From NCBI RefSeq assembly GCF_900107965.1, contig NZ_FNVU01000005.1, positions 186,001 through 250,000 of the forward strand: 64,000 nucleotides of DNA, given 5' to 3'. This document shows positions 50,207-58,793 of this stretch, piece by piece. Source of the DNA: Actinacidiphila yanglinensis (GTDB lineage Bacteria; Actinomycetota; Actinomycetes; Streptomycetales; Streptomycetaceae). The notes under the pieces are model-generated. The model did no database searches, was not told where the DNA came from, and saw only the letters and a list, made by a program, of their open reading frames with translations. Both the position numbers and the translations under genes were made by a program. Within the stretch, counting starts at the first letter, position 1; each line of letters opens with the position of its first letter.

Positions 50207-50243
50207 CGAGGGCCGGCTCCCGTCAGGGGGCCGGCCCTTCGCG
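50207..50243 (+). terminator. terminator after rplI
   Basis: GCGAGGGCCGGC and GCCGGCCCTTCGC form a GC-rich hairpin with a small inner extension, between the parS site and the MATE gene end. It ends the ribosomal cluster. Confidence 0.7.
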
Positions 50244-50252
50244 TGCCGTCGG

Positions 50253-51641
50253 TCAGCGACTGGCCCCCGTCACCGCCCAGCGGCCGGACCGGGACCGCAG
50301 CCACAGACCCGCGAACCGGGTGAGCATCATCAGTCCCATCGCCCACCACAACGCGGTCAGTCCGCCGCCGACCACCGGCACCACGAAGGCGACCGGTGCG
50401 AAGACCACCAGCGTCACCAGCATCGACCAGGCCAGATAGGGACCGTCACCGGCGCCCGTCAGCACGCCGTCGAGTACGAAGACCACCCCGCAGACCGGCT
50501 GCGCCAGCGCCACCACCAGCAGCGCGGAGTCGAGTGCCTGCCGCACCGCGGGGTCGGAGGTGAACAGCGGCCCGACCACCGGCCGGGCCAGCACCACCAG
50601 CACGCCCAGCACGATCCCGCAGACCAGACCCCACTGGATCATCCGCTGGCAGGCGGCCCGCGCCCCCGCCGCGTCGCCGGCGCCCAGGAAGCGGCCGATG
50701 ATGGCCTGCCCGGCGATCGCGATGGCGTCCAGCGCGAAGGCGAGCAGCGACCAGACGGTGAGGGTGATCTGGTGGGCGGCGATCGAGGTGTCGCCGAGCC
50801 CGGCGGCGACCGCGGTGGCGATCATCAGGACCGCCCGCAGGCTGAGGGTACGGACCAGCAGCGGCACCCCGGCGCGGGCGCACGCGCGGATCCCGGCGAG
50901 GTCCGGGCGCAGCACCGAGCGCCACGCGTCAGGGGCCTGCCGCCGGGCGCCGCGGACCACCACGGTGAGGTAGACCGCCGCCATGCCGTTCTGCGCGATG
51001 ACCGTGCCCCAGGCGGAGCCGGCGATCCCCAGGCCGGCGCCGTAGACGAGGGCCGCGTTGAGCCCGGCGTTGACGGTGAAGCCGGCCACCGCGACGTACA
51101 GCGGGGTCCGGGTGTCCTGCAGGCCGCGCAGCACTCCGGTGGCGGCGAGCACCATCAGCATCGCGGGGATGCCGAGTGCGCTGATCCGCAGATAGCTGCT
51201 CGCGTACGGGGCCGCCGTGGGGGAGGCGCCGAAGAGGTCGACCAGCCCGGGCGCGGTGGGCAGGACGGCGGCGACGACCAGGGCGCCGATCAGGAGGGCC
51301 AGCCAGACGCCGTCCACGCCCTGGCGCAGGGCCGCCGGCAGGTCGCCGGCGCCGACCCGGCGGGAGACCGCGGCAGTGGTGGCGTAGGCGAGGAAGACGA
51401 AGACGTTGACCGCGGTGGTGAGCAGTGCCGCGGCGACGCCGAGCCCGGCGAGTTGGGCGGTGCCGAGATGGCCGACAACCGCACTGTCCACCATCACGAA
51501 GAGCGGTTCGGCGACGAGGGCGCCGAAGGCGGGCAGCGCGAGTGCCACGATCTCCCGGTCGTGGCGGCGGCGCACGGAGCGGGGCGGCCGGGCGGGGTCG
51601 CGTGACGTGGCGGCGTCGATGGCCGGGGGCACTGGACTCAC
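50253..51641 (-). CDS. MATE-family efflux transporter
   Basis: A 462-residue multidrug and toxin extrusion transporter with 12 predicted helices, exporting cationic drugs against a proton or sodium gradient. The DinF-like core contains LPAFGALVAEPLFVMVDSAVVGHLGT and the second-half repeat AHQITLTVWSLLAFALDAIAIAGQA. Start at GTG before SPVPPAIDAATS; an N-terminal 25-residue charged segment precedes helix 1. This gene is conserved between rplI and dnaB in Streptomyces, but a link to replication is not known. Substrate unknown. Confidence 0.92.
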   Translation of the reverse strand: MSPVPPAIDAATSRDPARPPRSVRRRHDREIVALALPAFGALVAEPLFVMVDSAVVGHLGTAQLAGLGVAAALLTTAVNVFVFLAYATTAAVSRRVGAGDLPAALRQGVDGVWLALLIGALVVAAVLPTAPGLVDLFGASPTAAPYASSYLRISALGIPAMLMVLAATGVLRGLQDTRTPLYVAVAGFTVNAGLNAALVYGAGLGIAGSAWGTVIAQNGMAAVYLTVVVRGARRQAPDAWRSVLRPDLAGIRACARAGVPLLVRTLSLRAVLMIATAVAAGLGDTSIAAHQITLTVWSLLAFALDAIAIAGQAIIGRFLGAGDAAGARAACQRMIQWGLVCGIVLGVLVVLARPVVGPLFTSDPAVRQALDSALLVVALAQPVCGVVFVLDGVLTGAGDGPYLAWSMLVTLVVFAPVAFVVPVVGGGLTALWWAMGLMMLTRFAGLWLRSRSGRWAVTGASR

Positions 51642-52096
51642 AGCCGAATATCCTAACCGTCCACAGGTAAGAGGTGAAATTACCGTGCACTCATTACGGG
51701 CGACTGCGTAGAGTGATCTCCTCCGCGTCGTTTGTCATGATCTTGGTCCGCGAGCAGAAATTTTTCTCCTGCACAGGCTATGGATGAAGAAAGTGCAGGT
51801 CAGACGGTGTTTCGCAAGGTGTCCGACAGCTTGTCCACAGCGCTGTCCCAAGGGCTGTACACAGGTTGGGGGCAGTTCTCCACAGCTATGTCGCCGTCGT
51901 CCACACCCCCTGTGGATAACCGGCTTGGTGTGGACCGCCGGTGGGCCTAGCGTGGGGCGTCCCCGACCCCGCGAAGTGCGCGCGCCGGGTGGCTCGCTGG
52001 ACGGATGTGCTGCGGTGAAAACCGGAGCGCCGCCGTGAAAGAGTGGCACGCACGCGGGATCCGGTCGAACCGGCCGGACAGGAGGAGGTGGGGGGA
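51642..52096. promoter_or_regulatory. MATE-dnaB divergent region with DnaA-box cluster
   Basis: Six DnaA-box-like 9-mers at 51831, 51855, 51876, 51897 (plus strand), 51911 and 51929 (minus strand) fall within 107 bp; a seventh weak one is at 51657. The first (TTGTCCACA) and the fifth (TTATCCACA on the minus strand) are perfect. The first four are spaced 24, 21 and 21 bp. An A/T run lies about 70 bp upstream at 51758-51766. The region must also contain the MATE and dnaB promoters. Confidence 0.75.
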
Positions 52097-53551
52097 ATGA
52101 GCCAACCCGAACCCGCCGACGAGCACTGGGCGGACCACCCCCCCGACGAGCGTCCCGCGGTCAGCCAGTTCCGCAAGCGCGGCTCCGGCGGCGCGGACGA
52201 CAGCCGTTTCTCCGAGGGCGGTGGCGGCTTCGAGCGCGTCCCCCCGCAGGACCTGGACGCGGAGCAGTCCGTCCTCGGCGGCATGCTGCTGTCCAAGGAC
52301 GCGATCGCCGACGTCGTCGAGGTGCTCAAGGGCGCCGACTTCTACCGGCCCGCCCACGAGACGATCTACAACGCGATCCTCGACCTCTACGCCCGCGGCG
52401 AGCCGGCCGACCCCATCACCACCTCCGCCGAACTCACCAAGCGCGGCGAGATCGCCCGCATCGGCGGGGCGCCCTACCTGCACACCCTCGTCAACGCGGT
52501 GCCCACCGCGGCGAACGCCGAGTTCTACGCCGAGATCGTGCACGAACGCGCCGTGCTGCGCCGCCTGGTGGAGGCCGGCACCCGCATCACGCAGATGGGA
52601 TACGCCGCCGACGGGGACGTCGACGAGATCGTCAACAACGCGCAGGCCGAGATCTACGCGGTCACCGAGCAGCGGACCTCGGAGGACTACCTGCCGCTCG
52701 GCGACATCATGGAGGGCGCCCTCGACGAGATCGAGGCGATCGGCTCCCGCAGCGGGCAGATGTCCGGCGTCCCCACCGGCTTCACCGATCTCGACTCCCT
52801 CACCAACGGCCTGCACCCCGGTCAGATGATCGTGATCGCGGCCCGCCCGGCGATGGGCAAGTCGACGCTCGCGCTGGACTTCGCCCGCACCTGCTCCATC
52901 GCGAACAAGATGCCCAGCGTGATCTTCTCCCTGGAGATGGGGCGCAACGAGATCGCGATGCGCCTGCTGTCGGCGGAGGCCCGGGTCGCCCTGCACCACA
53001 TGCGCTCGGGCACCATGACCGACGACGACTGGACCAAGGTCGCCCGCCGGATGTCCGACGTCACCGAGGCGCCGCTCTACATCGACGACTCCCCGAACCT
53101 GTCGATGATGGAGATCCGGGCCAAGTGCCGCCGCCTGAAGCAGCGCAACGACCTGCGGCTGGTGGTCATCGACTACCTCCAGCTCATGCAGTCCGGCGGC
53201 TCCCGCCGCCCCGAGAGCCGCCAGCAGGAGGTCTCGGACATGTCCCGTAACCTCAAGCTCCTCGCGAAGGAGCTCGAGGTCCCGGTGATCGCCCTCTCCC
53301 AGCTCAACCGCGGTCCCGAACAGCGCACCGACAAGAAGCCGATGGTCTCCGACCTGCGTGAGTCCGGCTCCATCGAGCAGGACGCCGACATGGTGATCCT
53401 GCTGCACCGCGAGGACGCCTACGAGAAGGAGTCCCCCCGCGCGGGCGAGGCCGACCTCATCGTCGCCAAGCACCGCAACGGCCCCACCGCCACCATCACC
53501 GTGGCCTTCCAGGGCCACTACTCCCGCTTCGTGGACATGGCCCAGACCTGA
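52097..53551 (+). CDS. dnaB: replicative DNA helicase DnaB
   Basis: The hexameric 5'-3' replicative helicase. The 484 residues have a disordered N-terminus (1-48), the N-terminal helicase domain (about 50-160) and the RecA-like domain with Walker A ARPAMGKST (249-257). Walker B is RLVVIDYLQLM and the arginine finger is near the C-terminus. Inteins are common in DnaB of relatives; here the Walker A and other insertion points are intact, so no intein is present. The ATG has a strong GGAGGAGGTGGGG ribosome-binding site. The DnaA-box cluster lies just upstream. Confidence 0.97.
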   Translation: MSQPEPADEHWADHPPDERPAVSQFRKRGSGGADDSRFSEGGGGFERVPPQDLDAEQSVLGGMLLSKDAIADVVEVLKGADFYRPAHETIYNAILDLYARGEPADPITTSAELTKRGEIARIGGAPYLHTLVNAVPTAANAEFYAEIVHERAVLRRLVEAGTRITQMGYAADGDVDEIVNNAQAEIYAVTEQRTSEDYLPLGDIMEGALDEIEAIGSRSGQMSGVPTGFTDLDSLTNGLHPGQMIVIAARPAMGKSTLALDFARTCSIANKMPSVIFSLEMGRNEIAMRLLSAEARVALHHMRSGTMTDDDWTKVARRMSDVTEAPLYIDDSPNLSMMEIRAKCRRLKQRNDLRLVVIDYLQLMQSGGSRRPESRQQEVSDMSRNLKLLAKELEVPVIALSQLNRGPEQRTDKKPMVSDLRESGSIEQDADMVILLHREDAYEKESPRAGEADLIVAKHRNGPTATITVAFQGHYSRFVDMAQT

Positions 53552-53572
53552 GCAGTACTCGCCTTGTCGTCC

Positions 53573-53989
53573 CTACTTGCTGAGCTGCGCGCGCAGCGAG
53601 TCGGCGTCCATCATGTACCACATGTGCTTGAATCGGCCGTCCTCGACCTCGTAGAACGCGGTCTCGGCGAAGGAAACGGTGGCCCCGGTGGGAGCCAGGC
53701 CGTTCCACTCCCGCTGCGGTGTTCCGGTGTCGATGAGGCGGGCAGCGACATGACCACCGTCGACGAGGAGCTCCTGGATCTCCCATGACAGGTCCGGGAC
53801 GGCGTCGGTGTGCCGGCGGAACTCGGCCACCATGTCGTCCCGCGCGACCGGAGTGCCGTTCATGATGACCTCGTCGTGCGCGAACTCATCCATGCGATCG
53901 AAGTCACGGTTGTTCGCCAGTTCCACATACCGTCGGTAGAAGTCGCGCAGTTCCTCCGGCGTCATCCCCGCGCTCACGTGATTGTTCAT
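53573..53989 (-). CDS. NTF2/SnoaL-like ester cyclase family protein
   Basis: A 138-residue SnoaL-like protein of the NTF2 fold (small alpha-beta barrel). Family members include polyketide cyclases and hydrolases, but most have no known substrate. The motif ELRDFYRRYVELANNRDFDRMDEF and later DWEI-like strand are typical. The ATG before NNHVSAGMTPEEL is favoured by a GGGAA element; an ATG 11 codons upstream is possible. Divergent from an MmyB-type regulator gene, 236 bases apart, so the pair probably is regulated together. It converges on dnaB. Confidence 0.82.
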   Translation of the reverse strand: MNNHVSAGMTPEELRDFYRRYVELANNRDFDRMDEFAHDEVIMNGTPVARDDMVAEFRRHTDAVPDLSWEIQELLVDGGHVAARLIDTGTPQREWNGLAPTGATVSFAETAFYEVEDGRFKHMWYMMDADSLRAQLSK

Positions 53990-54224
53990 TGCGATTTCCC
54001 ATTCTTTCTTGTGTGACATCACTGTTCACATGGACCGCCCTGCCAGAAGGGCCGCTGACCAGCCGTGCCATGAGACCGACCGATTTCGCTGCCTTGAGGG
54101 CCGGAGCAGTTCCACGCCTTGAGTCTCGCTCTGCGCCGGCCGAAGTAAAATGGCCCTGTCCAGCCTCGTACTGGCAGGGCGACCCTCCGATCCCAGGCCT
54201 TGTGTGACGACTGGAGACGTGGTC

Positions 54225-55061
54225 TTGAACTCGCATGAACTTGCCAGCAGCCTGCGTGCGTGGCGTGACCGGGTCTCGCCGGGTGAAGCGGGCCTGCCCG
54301 AGGGGGGCCGACGGCGGGTGCTCGGCCTGCGCCGGCAGGAGGTCGCCCAGCTCGCGGGATTGTCGGTCGAGTACCTCGCCCGTCTGGAACAGGGGCGTGC
54401 CGGACACCCCTCGGCGCCCGTGCTGATGTCACTGGCCCGCGTCCTGCGGCTGTCCGACCAGGAGCGCGCGCATCTGTTCCGACTCGCGGATCAGGCCGAG
54501 CCGCTGTCCGGACAGATCAAGCGCCACATCACGCCCAGCGTGCAGCGCATCCTGGACCGCCTCACCGACACCCCCGTCACCGTCGTCGACGCGTCATGGC
54601 AGTGCGTCACCTCCAACGCCCTCGCCAATGCCTTGACCGGGGATTCCTCAGCCCTGCCGCCGCGGGAGCGGAACCTGGTGTGGACCACGTTCACCCACGT
54701 GCCCACCCGATATCTGCGCACTGACGACGAGGAGCGTCTCCTGCGCTTGGAAGTGGTCGCTGATCTGCGGGAGGCGTGGGTCCGATATCCGAAGGACACC
54801 CTGCTTCGCGGGCTCATCACGGAACTTCGGACGGTCAGTCCCGACTTTGCGGAACTGTGGGAGCAACGCGTTCCTCCTCAGCCCATACCGAGCAGCAGGA
54901 CGTTCGTGCATCCGGAAATCGGCCCGATCACCCTCGACTGCGACTTCCTCACCGTCCGCGACAGCGATCTCCGTCTCATCGTCTACACCGCAGCGCCCGG
55001 CAGTAAAGCCGCCGGGCAACTCGACCTCCTCGCAACAATCGGCCTTCAACAGTTCGGCTGA
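54225..55061 (+). CDS. MmyB-type helix-turn-helix regulator
   Basis: A 278-residue Xre-family regulator. The N-terminal HTH (about 10-75, RRRVLGLRRQEVAQLAGLS and ARLEQGR) is followed by an MmyB-like PAS-type ligand-binding domain containing DASWQCVTSNALANAL and VRYPKDTLLRGLITELR. Streptomyces uses many such regulators to control divergent oxidoreductases; effector unknown. The TTG start is chosen because GGAG lies eight bases before it; a GTG two codons upstream is also possible. Opposed to the ester-cyclase-like gene. Confidence 0.88.
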   Translation: MNSHELASSLRAWRDRVSPGEAGLPEGGRRRVLGLRRQEVAQLAGLSVEYLARLEQGRAGHPSAPVLMSLARVLRLSDQERAHLFRLADQAEPLSGQIKRHITPSVQRILDRLTDTPVTVVDASWQCVTSNALANALTGDSSALPPRERNLVWTTFTHVPTRYLRTDDEERLLRLEVVADLREAWVRYPKDTLLRGLITELRTVSPDFAELWEQRVPPQPIPSSRTFVHPEIGPITLDCDFLTVRDSDLRLIVYTAAPGSKAAGQLDLLATIGLQQFG

Positions 55062-55198
55062 CGCCAGCGCGGAAGCAACGAGAGCAGCGAGGGCCTCAGT
55101 GCATGGCACCGGAGTGGAGAACCTACAACTCTCACGGGCCCTGCCGTACTGATGTCGCTGACGACGTCAGCGTGAGACCAGCGCGTGGGGGCTGCTGC

Positions 55199-55765
55199 TC
55201 AGCGACTCGTCTCGTACCTGGTCAGGACCACGCCGCCGGTGAACGTCCGCGTCTCCACCAGGTTCAGCTTCACCCAGCTGTCCAGCTCGGCGAAGAACGG
55301 CGTGCCGCCGCCCACCAGGACCGGATGGGTGGCGACCACGTACTCGTCGATCAGCCCGGCGCGCATTGCCGCACCGGCGAGCGTCGCGCCGCCGATGTTC
55401 ATGGGGCCGCCGTCCCCGGCCTTGAGCCGGGTGATCTCGGCGATCGCGTCGCCGGTGACCAGGCGGGTGTTCCAGTCGACCTTGTCGATGGTCGAGGAGA
55501 ACAGCACCTTCGGGGTGTCCCGCCAGTTCCGCGCGAACGCGATCTCCGCCGGGGTGGCGTCGGGCTGCTGGTCGCCGGTCGGCCAGTAGGAGCTCATCGT
55601 CTCCCACAACTTGCGCCCGTACAGCGACAGTCCACTCGCCTGCTCATGGTCGAGCCAGTACTGGAACAGCTCGTCGCTCGGCGGTCCGCTCCAGCCGATG
55701 TCGTCTCCGGCCGCGGCGATGTAGCCGTCCAGGGTCAGGTTCATGGCGTAGATCAGTTTCCGCAT
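55199..55765 (-). CDS. dihydrofolate-reductase-like (RibD_C) protein
   Basis: A 188-residue protein of the RibD C-terminal/DHFR-like fold, expected to use NADPH; the substrate is unknown. The N-terminus RKLIYAMNLTLDGYIA and the GGATLAGAAMRAGLIDEYVV segment are typical of the stand-alone family. The catalytic residues of classical DHFR are not conserved in this class. The ATG with GGAAGG seven bases upstream is used; a longer frame begins upstream with no site. The next leftward gene is 137 bases away. No operon partner. Confidence 0.85.
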   Translation of the reverse strand: MRKLIYAMNLTLDGYIAAAGDDIGWSGPPSDELFQYWLDHEQASGLSLYGRKLWETMSSYWPTGDQQPDATPAEIAFARNWRDTPKVLFSSTIDKVDWNTRLVTGDAIAEITRLKAGDGGPMNIGGATLAGAAMRAGLIDEYVVATHPVLVGGGTPFFAELDSWVKLNLVETRTFTGGVVLTRYETSR

Positions 55766-55880
55766 GGCCCAGCCTTCCGTCCGTGGGTGTCCGGCGGGTA
55801 GACCGGCGCGGCGCGGGAAACTCATCGCTGCGCGACCCGCGCCCTCCGGAGCCCTCGCGGGTGCCGGAGGGGCGCGGGGA

Positions 55881-56672
55881 TCAGGCGGACTTCCTGGTGA
55901 AGGTGCCGCGCCAGACCTCGAGGGTGCCGTCGGTGAGTGCGGAGGCGTAGTTGAGGACGCGGGTGTAGCCGTCGTCGAGGAGCATCGGGAGGGCGGGGCC
56001 GGGGGGCAGGCCGTGGGCGAAGGTGGTGTCGAGCCACTCCTTCACCCAGGCCGACTCGTTGGCCCATTCGACCGGGGTGAATCCCGCGTCCTGGAGGGAG
56101 GCGAGCAGTTCCTCGGGCGGGACGACGAAGCTGTCGGTGCCGTCCAGGGACCAGGGCATCGGCCAGGGCAGGTCGGCGGGGTGCGGTCGGCAGACCTCCC
56201 AGACGGCCAGGCGCGCGCCGGGGGCGAGGCGTTCGGCGATGTGGCGGAACCACGCGGTCTTGTCGGGCACGTTCATCTGGACGTGCAGCGTGAGCGCGGC
56301 GGCGAAGGGGGCGTCCGGGTGGAAGCTCGCGATGTCCCCGGTGTGGAACCGGACGGAGTCGGAGAGCCCCGCGCGGGCGGTCAGCTCGCGGGCTGCCTCG
56401 ACGTAGGCGGCAGTGATGTCGACGCCGACGACGTGGTTGCCGGTGCGCCGGGCGATCTGGCGCGCGGGTCCGCCGAATCCGGAACCGACGTCCAGGATGA
56501 CATCGCCTTCCGCCAGGGCGAGGCCGGGGATGAGCAGGTCGACGGCCTCGGCGCCGCCGATGTGGAACTGGTCGAGGTTGTCCAGGGCTCCGCCGGCCGC
56601 GGCGTCGACCTCCGGGTGAGCGCTCAGCAGCCGGTCGATCGCCTGGTCGACGTCGGGTTCTCCGTAGGTCAT
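55881..56672 (-). CDS. class I SAM-dependent methyltransferase
   Basis: A 263-residue methyltransferase. The SAM motif I DVGSGFGG is at 61-68, with VVGVDIT as the second strand; the topology resembles small-molecule O- or C-methyltransferases. The residues near 1-40 probably form a lid. No substrate can be named. The ATG is preferred over a longer frame; it has AAGGACC upstream. Divergent from the HxlR regulator with a perfect operator-like inverted repeat between them, so its expression is probably controlled by that repressor. Confidence 0.87.
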   Translation of the reverse strand: MTYGEPDVDQAIDRLLSAHPEVDAAAGGALDNLDQFHIGGAEAVDLLIPGLALAEGDVILDVGSGFGGPARQIARRTGNHVVGVDITAAYVEAARELTARAGLSDSVRFHTGDIASFHPDAPFAAALTLHVQMNVPDKTAWFRHIAERLAPGARLAVWEVCRPHPADLPWPMPWSLDGTDSFVVPPEELLASLQDAGFTPVEWANESAWVKEWLDTTFAHGLPPGPALPMLLDDGYTRVLNYASALTDGTLEVWRGTFTRKSA

Positions 56673-56768
56673 GGCAACCGGGTCCTTGGGTTCGGGGCGG
56701 GTACGGCCGCGCCGGGGTGGGACACGGAGGCCCCGGGCACCCGGCACGGTTGAAGGGTACGCAGAGTC

Positions 56769-56806
56769 GGTTGATTTTTTCTACCACTCGATAGGGGAAA
56801 TCAACC
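56769..56806. promoter_or_regulatory. HxlR operator candidate
   Basis: GGTTGATTT and AAATCAACC (9 bp, perfect) separated by 20 bases, in an A/T-rich stretch between the divergent methyltransferase and HxlR genes. This matches the expected site of an autoregulatory HxlR dimer. Confidence 0.65.
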
Positions 56807-56828
56807 CACCAGGTCCTACGCTGGACCC

Positions 56829-57467
56829 ATGCGGAGCTATGGCCAGTACTGCTCGATCGCCCGGGCCCTCGACATCGTGGGAGACCGCTGGACGCTCCTG
56901 GTCGTACGGGAGCTGATGCTGCAGGGCCCCTGCCGGTTCACCGACCTGAAGAAGGGGTTGCCGGGCGTCGCGGCCAACCTGCTGTCGGCGCGCCTCAAGG
57001 AGCTCGAGGCCGCCGGACTGCTCACGCGCGAGGACGCTCCGCCGCCCGTCGCCACCGCGCTGTACGCCCTGACCGAGGACGGCCGCGCGCTGGAGCCGGT
57101 GCTCAGGGCGCTCGGACTGTGGGGCCTGCGGTTCATGACCGAGGAACGGCCGGACGACTCGTTCCGGGCGCGCTGGCTGGCGTACGCCCCGGCGTGGTTC
57201 ACCACCGACGCCGACCCCGGCGCCCCGCCCGCGGTCATCCAGGTCGTCGCGTCGGGAGAGCCGGCCGTCATCGAGGTACGGGACGGCCGGATCCACAGCC
57301 GGACCGGCCGTGTCACGGACCCGGATCTCCTGCTGGAGGGCCCGCCCCGCGCCGTGCTCGGACTGCTCACCGGCGTGATCGATCTCGAACTCGCCCAGGG
57401 GCTCGGCCTGTCCGTCCGCGGCCGGCGTGAGCTGCTGGCCAGGCTCCGCCCGGTCCCGCGCGACTGA
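56829..57467 (+). CDS. HxlR-family transcriptional regulator
   Basis: A 212-residue winged-helix regulator. The HxlR domain (about 5-100) begins YGQYCSIARALDIVGDRWTLLVVRELML, with the conserved C8 of the family, and the wing GVAANLLSARLKELEAAGLL. The C-terminal extension (about 105-212) is longer than typical and may be a sensor. Redox sensing through C8 is known in some relatives. ATG start with no clear ribosome-binding site; TACGCT seven bases before it suggests a leaderless transcript. Confidence 0.9.
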   Translation: MRSYGQYCSIARALDIVGDRWTLLVVRELMLQGPCRFTDLKKGLPGVAANLLSARLKELEAAGLLTREDAPPPVATALYALTEDGRALEPVLRALGLWGLRFMTEERPDDSFRARWLAYAPAWFTTDADPGAPPAVIQVVASGEPAVIEVRDGRIHSRTGRVTDPDLLLEGPPRAVLGLLTGVIDLELAQGLGLSVRGRRELLARLRPVPRD

Positions 57468-57626
57468 CCCGGTCCCGCGCGACCGGCCCGAGCCCGACCC
57501 CCGGCCCGGGCCCGCACCGCGATCAGCGCTGAGCCCGAGCGGCCGGCGGGAGCGTCGGAGGACTGCCGGGCGGATCGGTCAGGATTCGAGAAGCGCCGCC
57601 CGTGGGCCGTGCCTAGCATCGTCGGC

Positions 57627-58037
57627 ATGGACCTCACGATTCACACCAGCTTCCTTCCGCACGACGACCCGGACGCGTCCGTGGCCTTCTACCGCGACGT
57701 CCTCGGCTTCGAGGTCCGCAGTGACGTCGGGCAGGGCAAGATGCGCTGGATCACGGTCGGCCCCGTCGGCCAGCCCAGCACCTCCCTCCTCCTCGCACCG
57801 CCGGTCACCGATCCCGGGGTCACCGAGGACGAGCGCCGCACCATCCAGGAGATGATGGCCAAGGGCACCTACGGCTGGATCCTGCTCGCCACCCGGGACC
57901 TCGACGCGACGTTCGAGAAGGTGCAGGCCGGCGACGCGGAGGTCGTCCAGGAGCCGACCCGGCAGCCGTACGGCATCCGGGACTGCGCCTTCCGCGACCC
58001 CGCGGGCAACCTCGTCCGTATCCAGGAACTCGGCTGA
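57627..58037 (+). CDS. VOC-family (glyoxalase/bleomycin-resistance fold) protein
   Basis: A 136-residue vicinal-oxygen-chelate fold protein. Two beta-alpha-beta-beta-beta modules: LTIHTSFLPHDDPDASVAFYRDVLGFEV and the second, YGIRDCAFRDPAGNLVRIQELG. The metal ligands are not obvious. Function could be metal-dependent lyase, dioxygenase or antibiotic binding; nothing selects one. The ATG follows TAGCAT by about 10 bases, suggesting leaderless expression. The AraC gene lies downstream in the same direction. Confidence 0.87.
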   Translation: MDLTIHTSFLPHDDPDASVAFYRDVLGFEVRSDVGQGKMRWITVGPVGQPSTSLLLAPPVTDPGVTEDERRTIQEMMAKGTYGWILLATRDLDATFEKVQAGDAEVVQEPTRQPYGIRDCAFRDPAGNLVRIQELG

Positions 58038-58213
58038 GCCGACGTGCGGCGCCGGGGGGACGTCCTCCCGCGGGTCCGCCCCTGCCCGCGCACAGCTCAC
58101 GTGTCCTGCGGGGCGGACCGTCGTACGGGGGCGTCGTACGCAGGACCGTCGCACGGAGAACCGTCGGCCCGAGGACGGTCGTACCGCTCACCTCGACAGA
58201 AAGGCCTCCTGCC

Positions 58214-58678
58214 ATGTGCCACCCCTCGTGGGGGCGCGCGCGGACCGAGGCGCAGCGCCTGAGCGACCTCGCCCGCCTGCGCCGGGTCCGGGACCGCATC
58301 GACCGGGACTACGCGCAGCCCCTCGACGTCGAGGCGCTCGCCCGGGGCGTGCACATGTCCGCCGGACACCTCAGCCGCCAGTTCCGGCTGGCGTACGGCG
58401 AGTCGCCGTACGCGTACCTGATGACGCGTCGCATCGAGCGCGCGGCGGCGCTGCTGCGGCGCGGCGACCTCAGCGTCACCGAGGTCTGCTTCGCGGTCGG
58501 CTGCTCCTCGCTCGGCACCTTCAGCACCCGCTTCGCCGAATTGGTTGGTGTGCCGCCGAGCACCTACCGGCGGAGCGCGGCGGGCGCCGCGGCGGGGATG
58601 CCGCCGTGCGTGGCGAAGCAGGTGACCCGGCCCACCAGGACGCGGCAGGCGCCCTTCGCCGAGCCGCAGCCGGCCTGA
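58214..58678 (+). CDS. AraC-family transcriptional regulator
   Basis: A short 154-residue AraC/XylS regulator consisting almost only of the two-HTH DNA-binding domain (about 20-120): LDVEALARGVHMSAGHLSRQF and SVTEVCFAVGCSSLGTFSTRF. The typical N-terminal sensor is absent. It starts at an ATG with AAAGGCCTCC upstream. Following the VOC gene in the same direction, 176 bases away, is a pairing common in Streptomyces and may be functional. Confidence 0.87.
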   Translation: MCHPSWGRARTEAQRLSDLARLRRVRDRIDRDYAQPLDVEALARGVHMSAGHLSRQFRLAYGESPYAYLMTRRIERAAALLRRGDLSVTEVCFAVGCSSLGTFSTRFAELVGVPPSTYRRSAAGAAAGMPPCVAKQVTRPTRTRQAPFAEPQPA

Positions 58679-58793
58679 GGCGAACCACCGGCTGACCGTG
58701 TGCGGGCCGGAACCCCACCCGCCTCAGAGGCACCCGTCCCGTCGTCCTGACCTGCCACGGAACGCCCCGCCCGGCCCGCGAGATGATCGCGTC

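Noticed and set aside
52097..53551. Intein in DnaB
   Set aside because: The Walker A and other usual insertion points are continuous and the length (484 residues) is normal.
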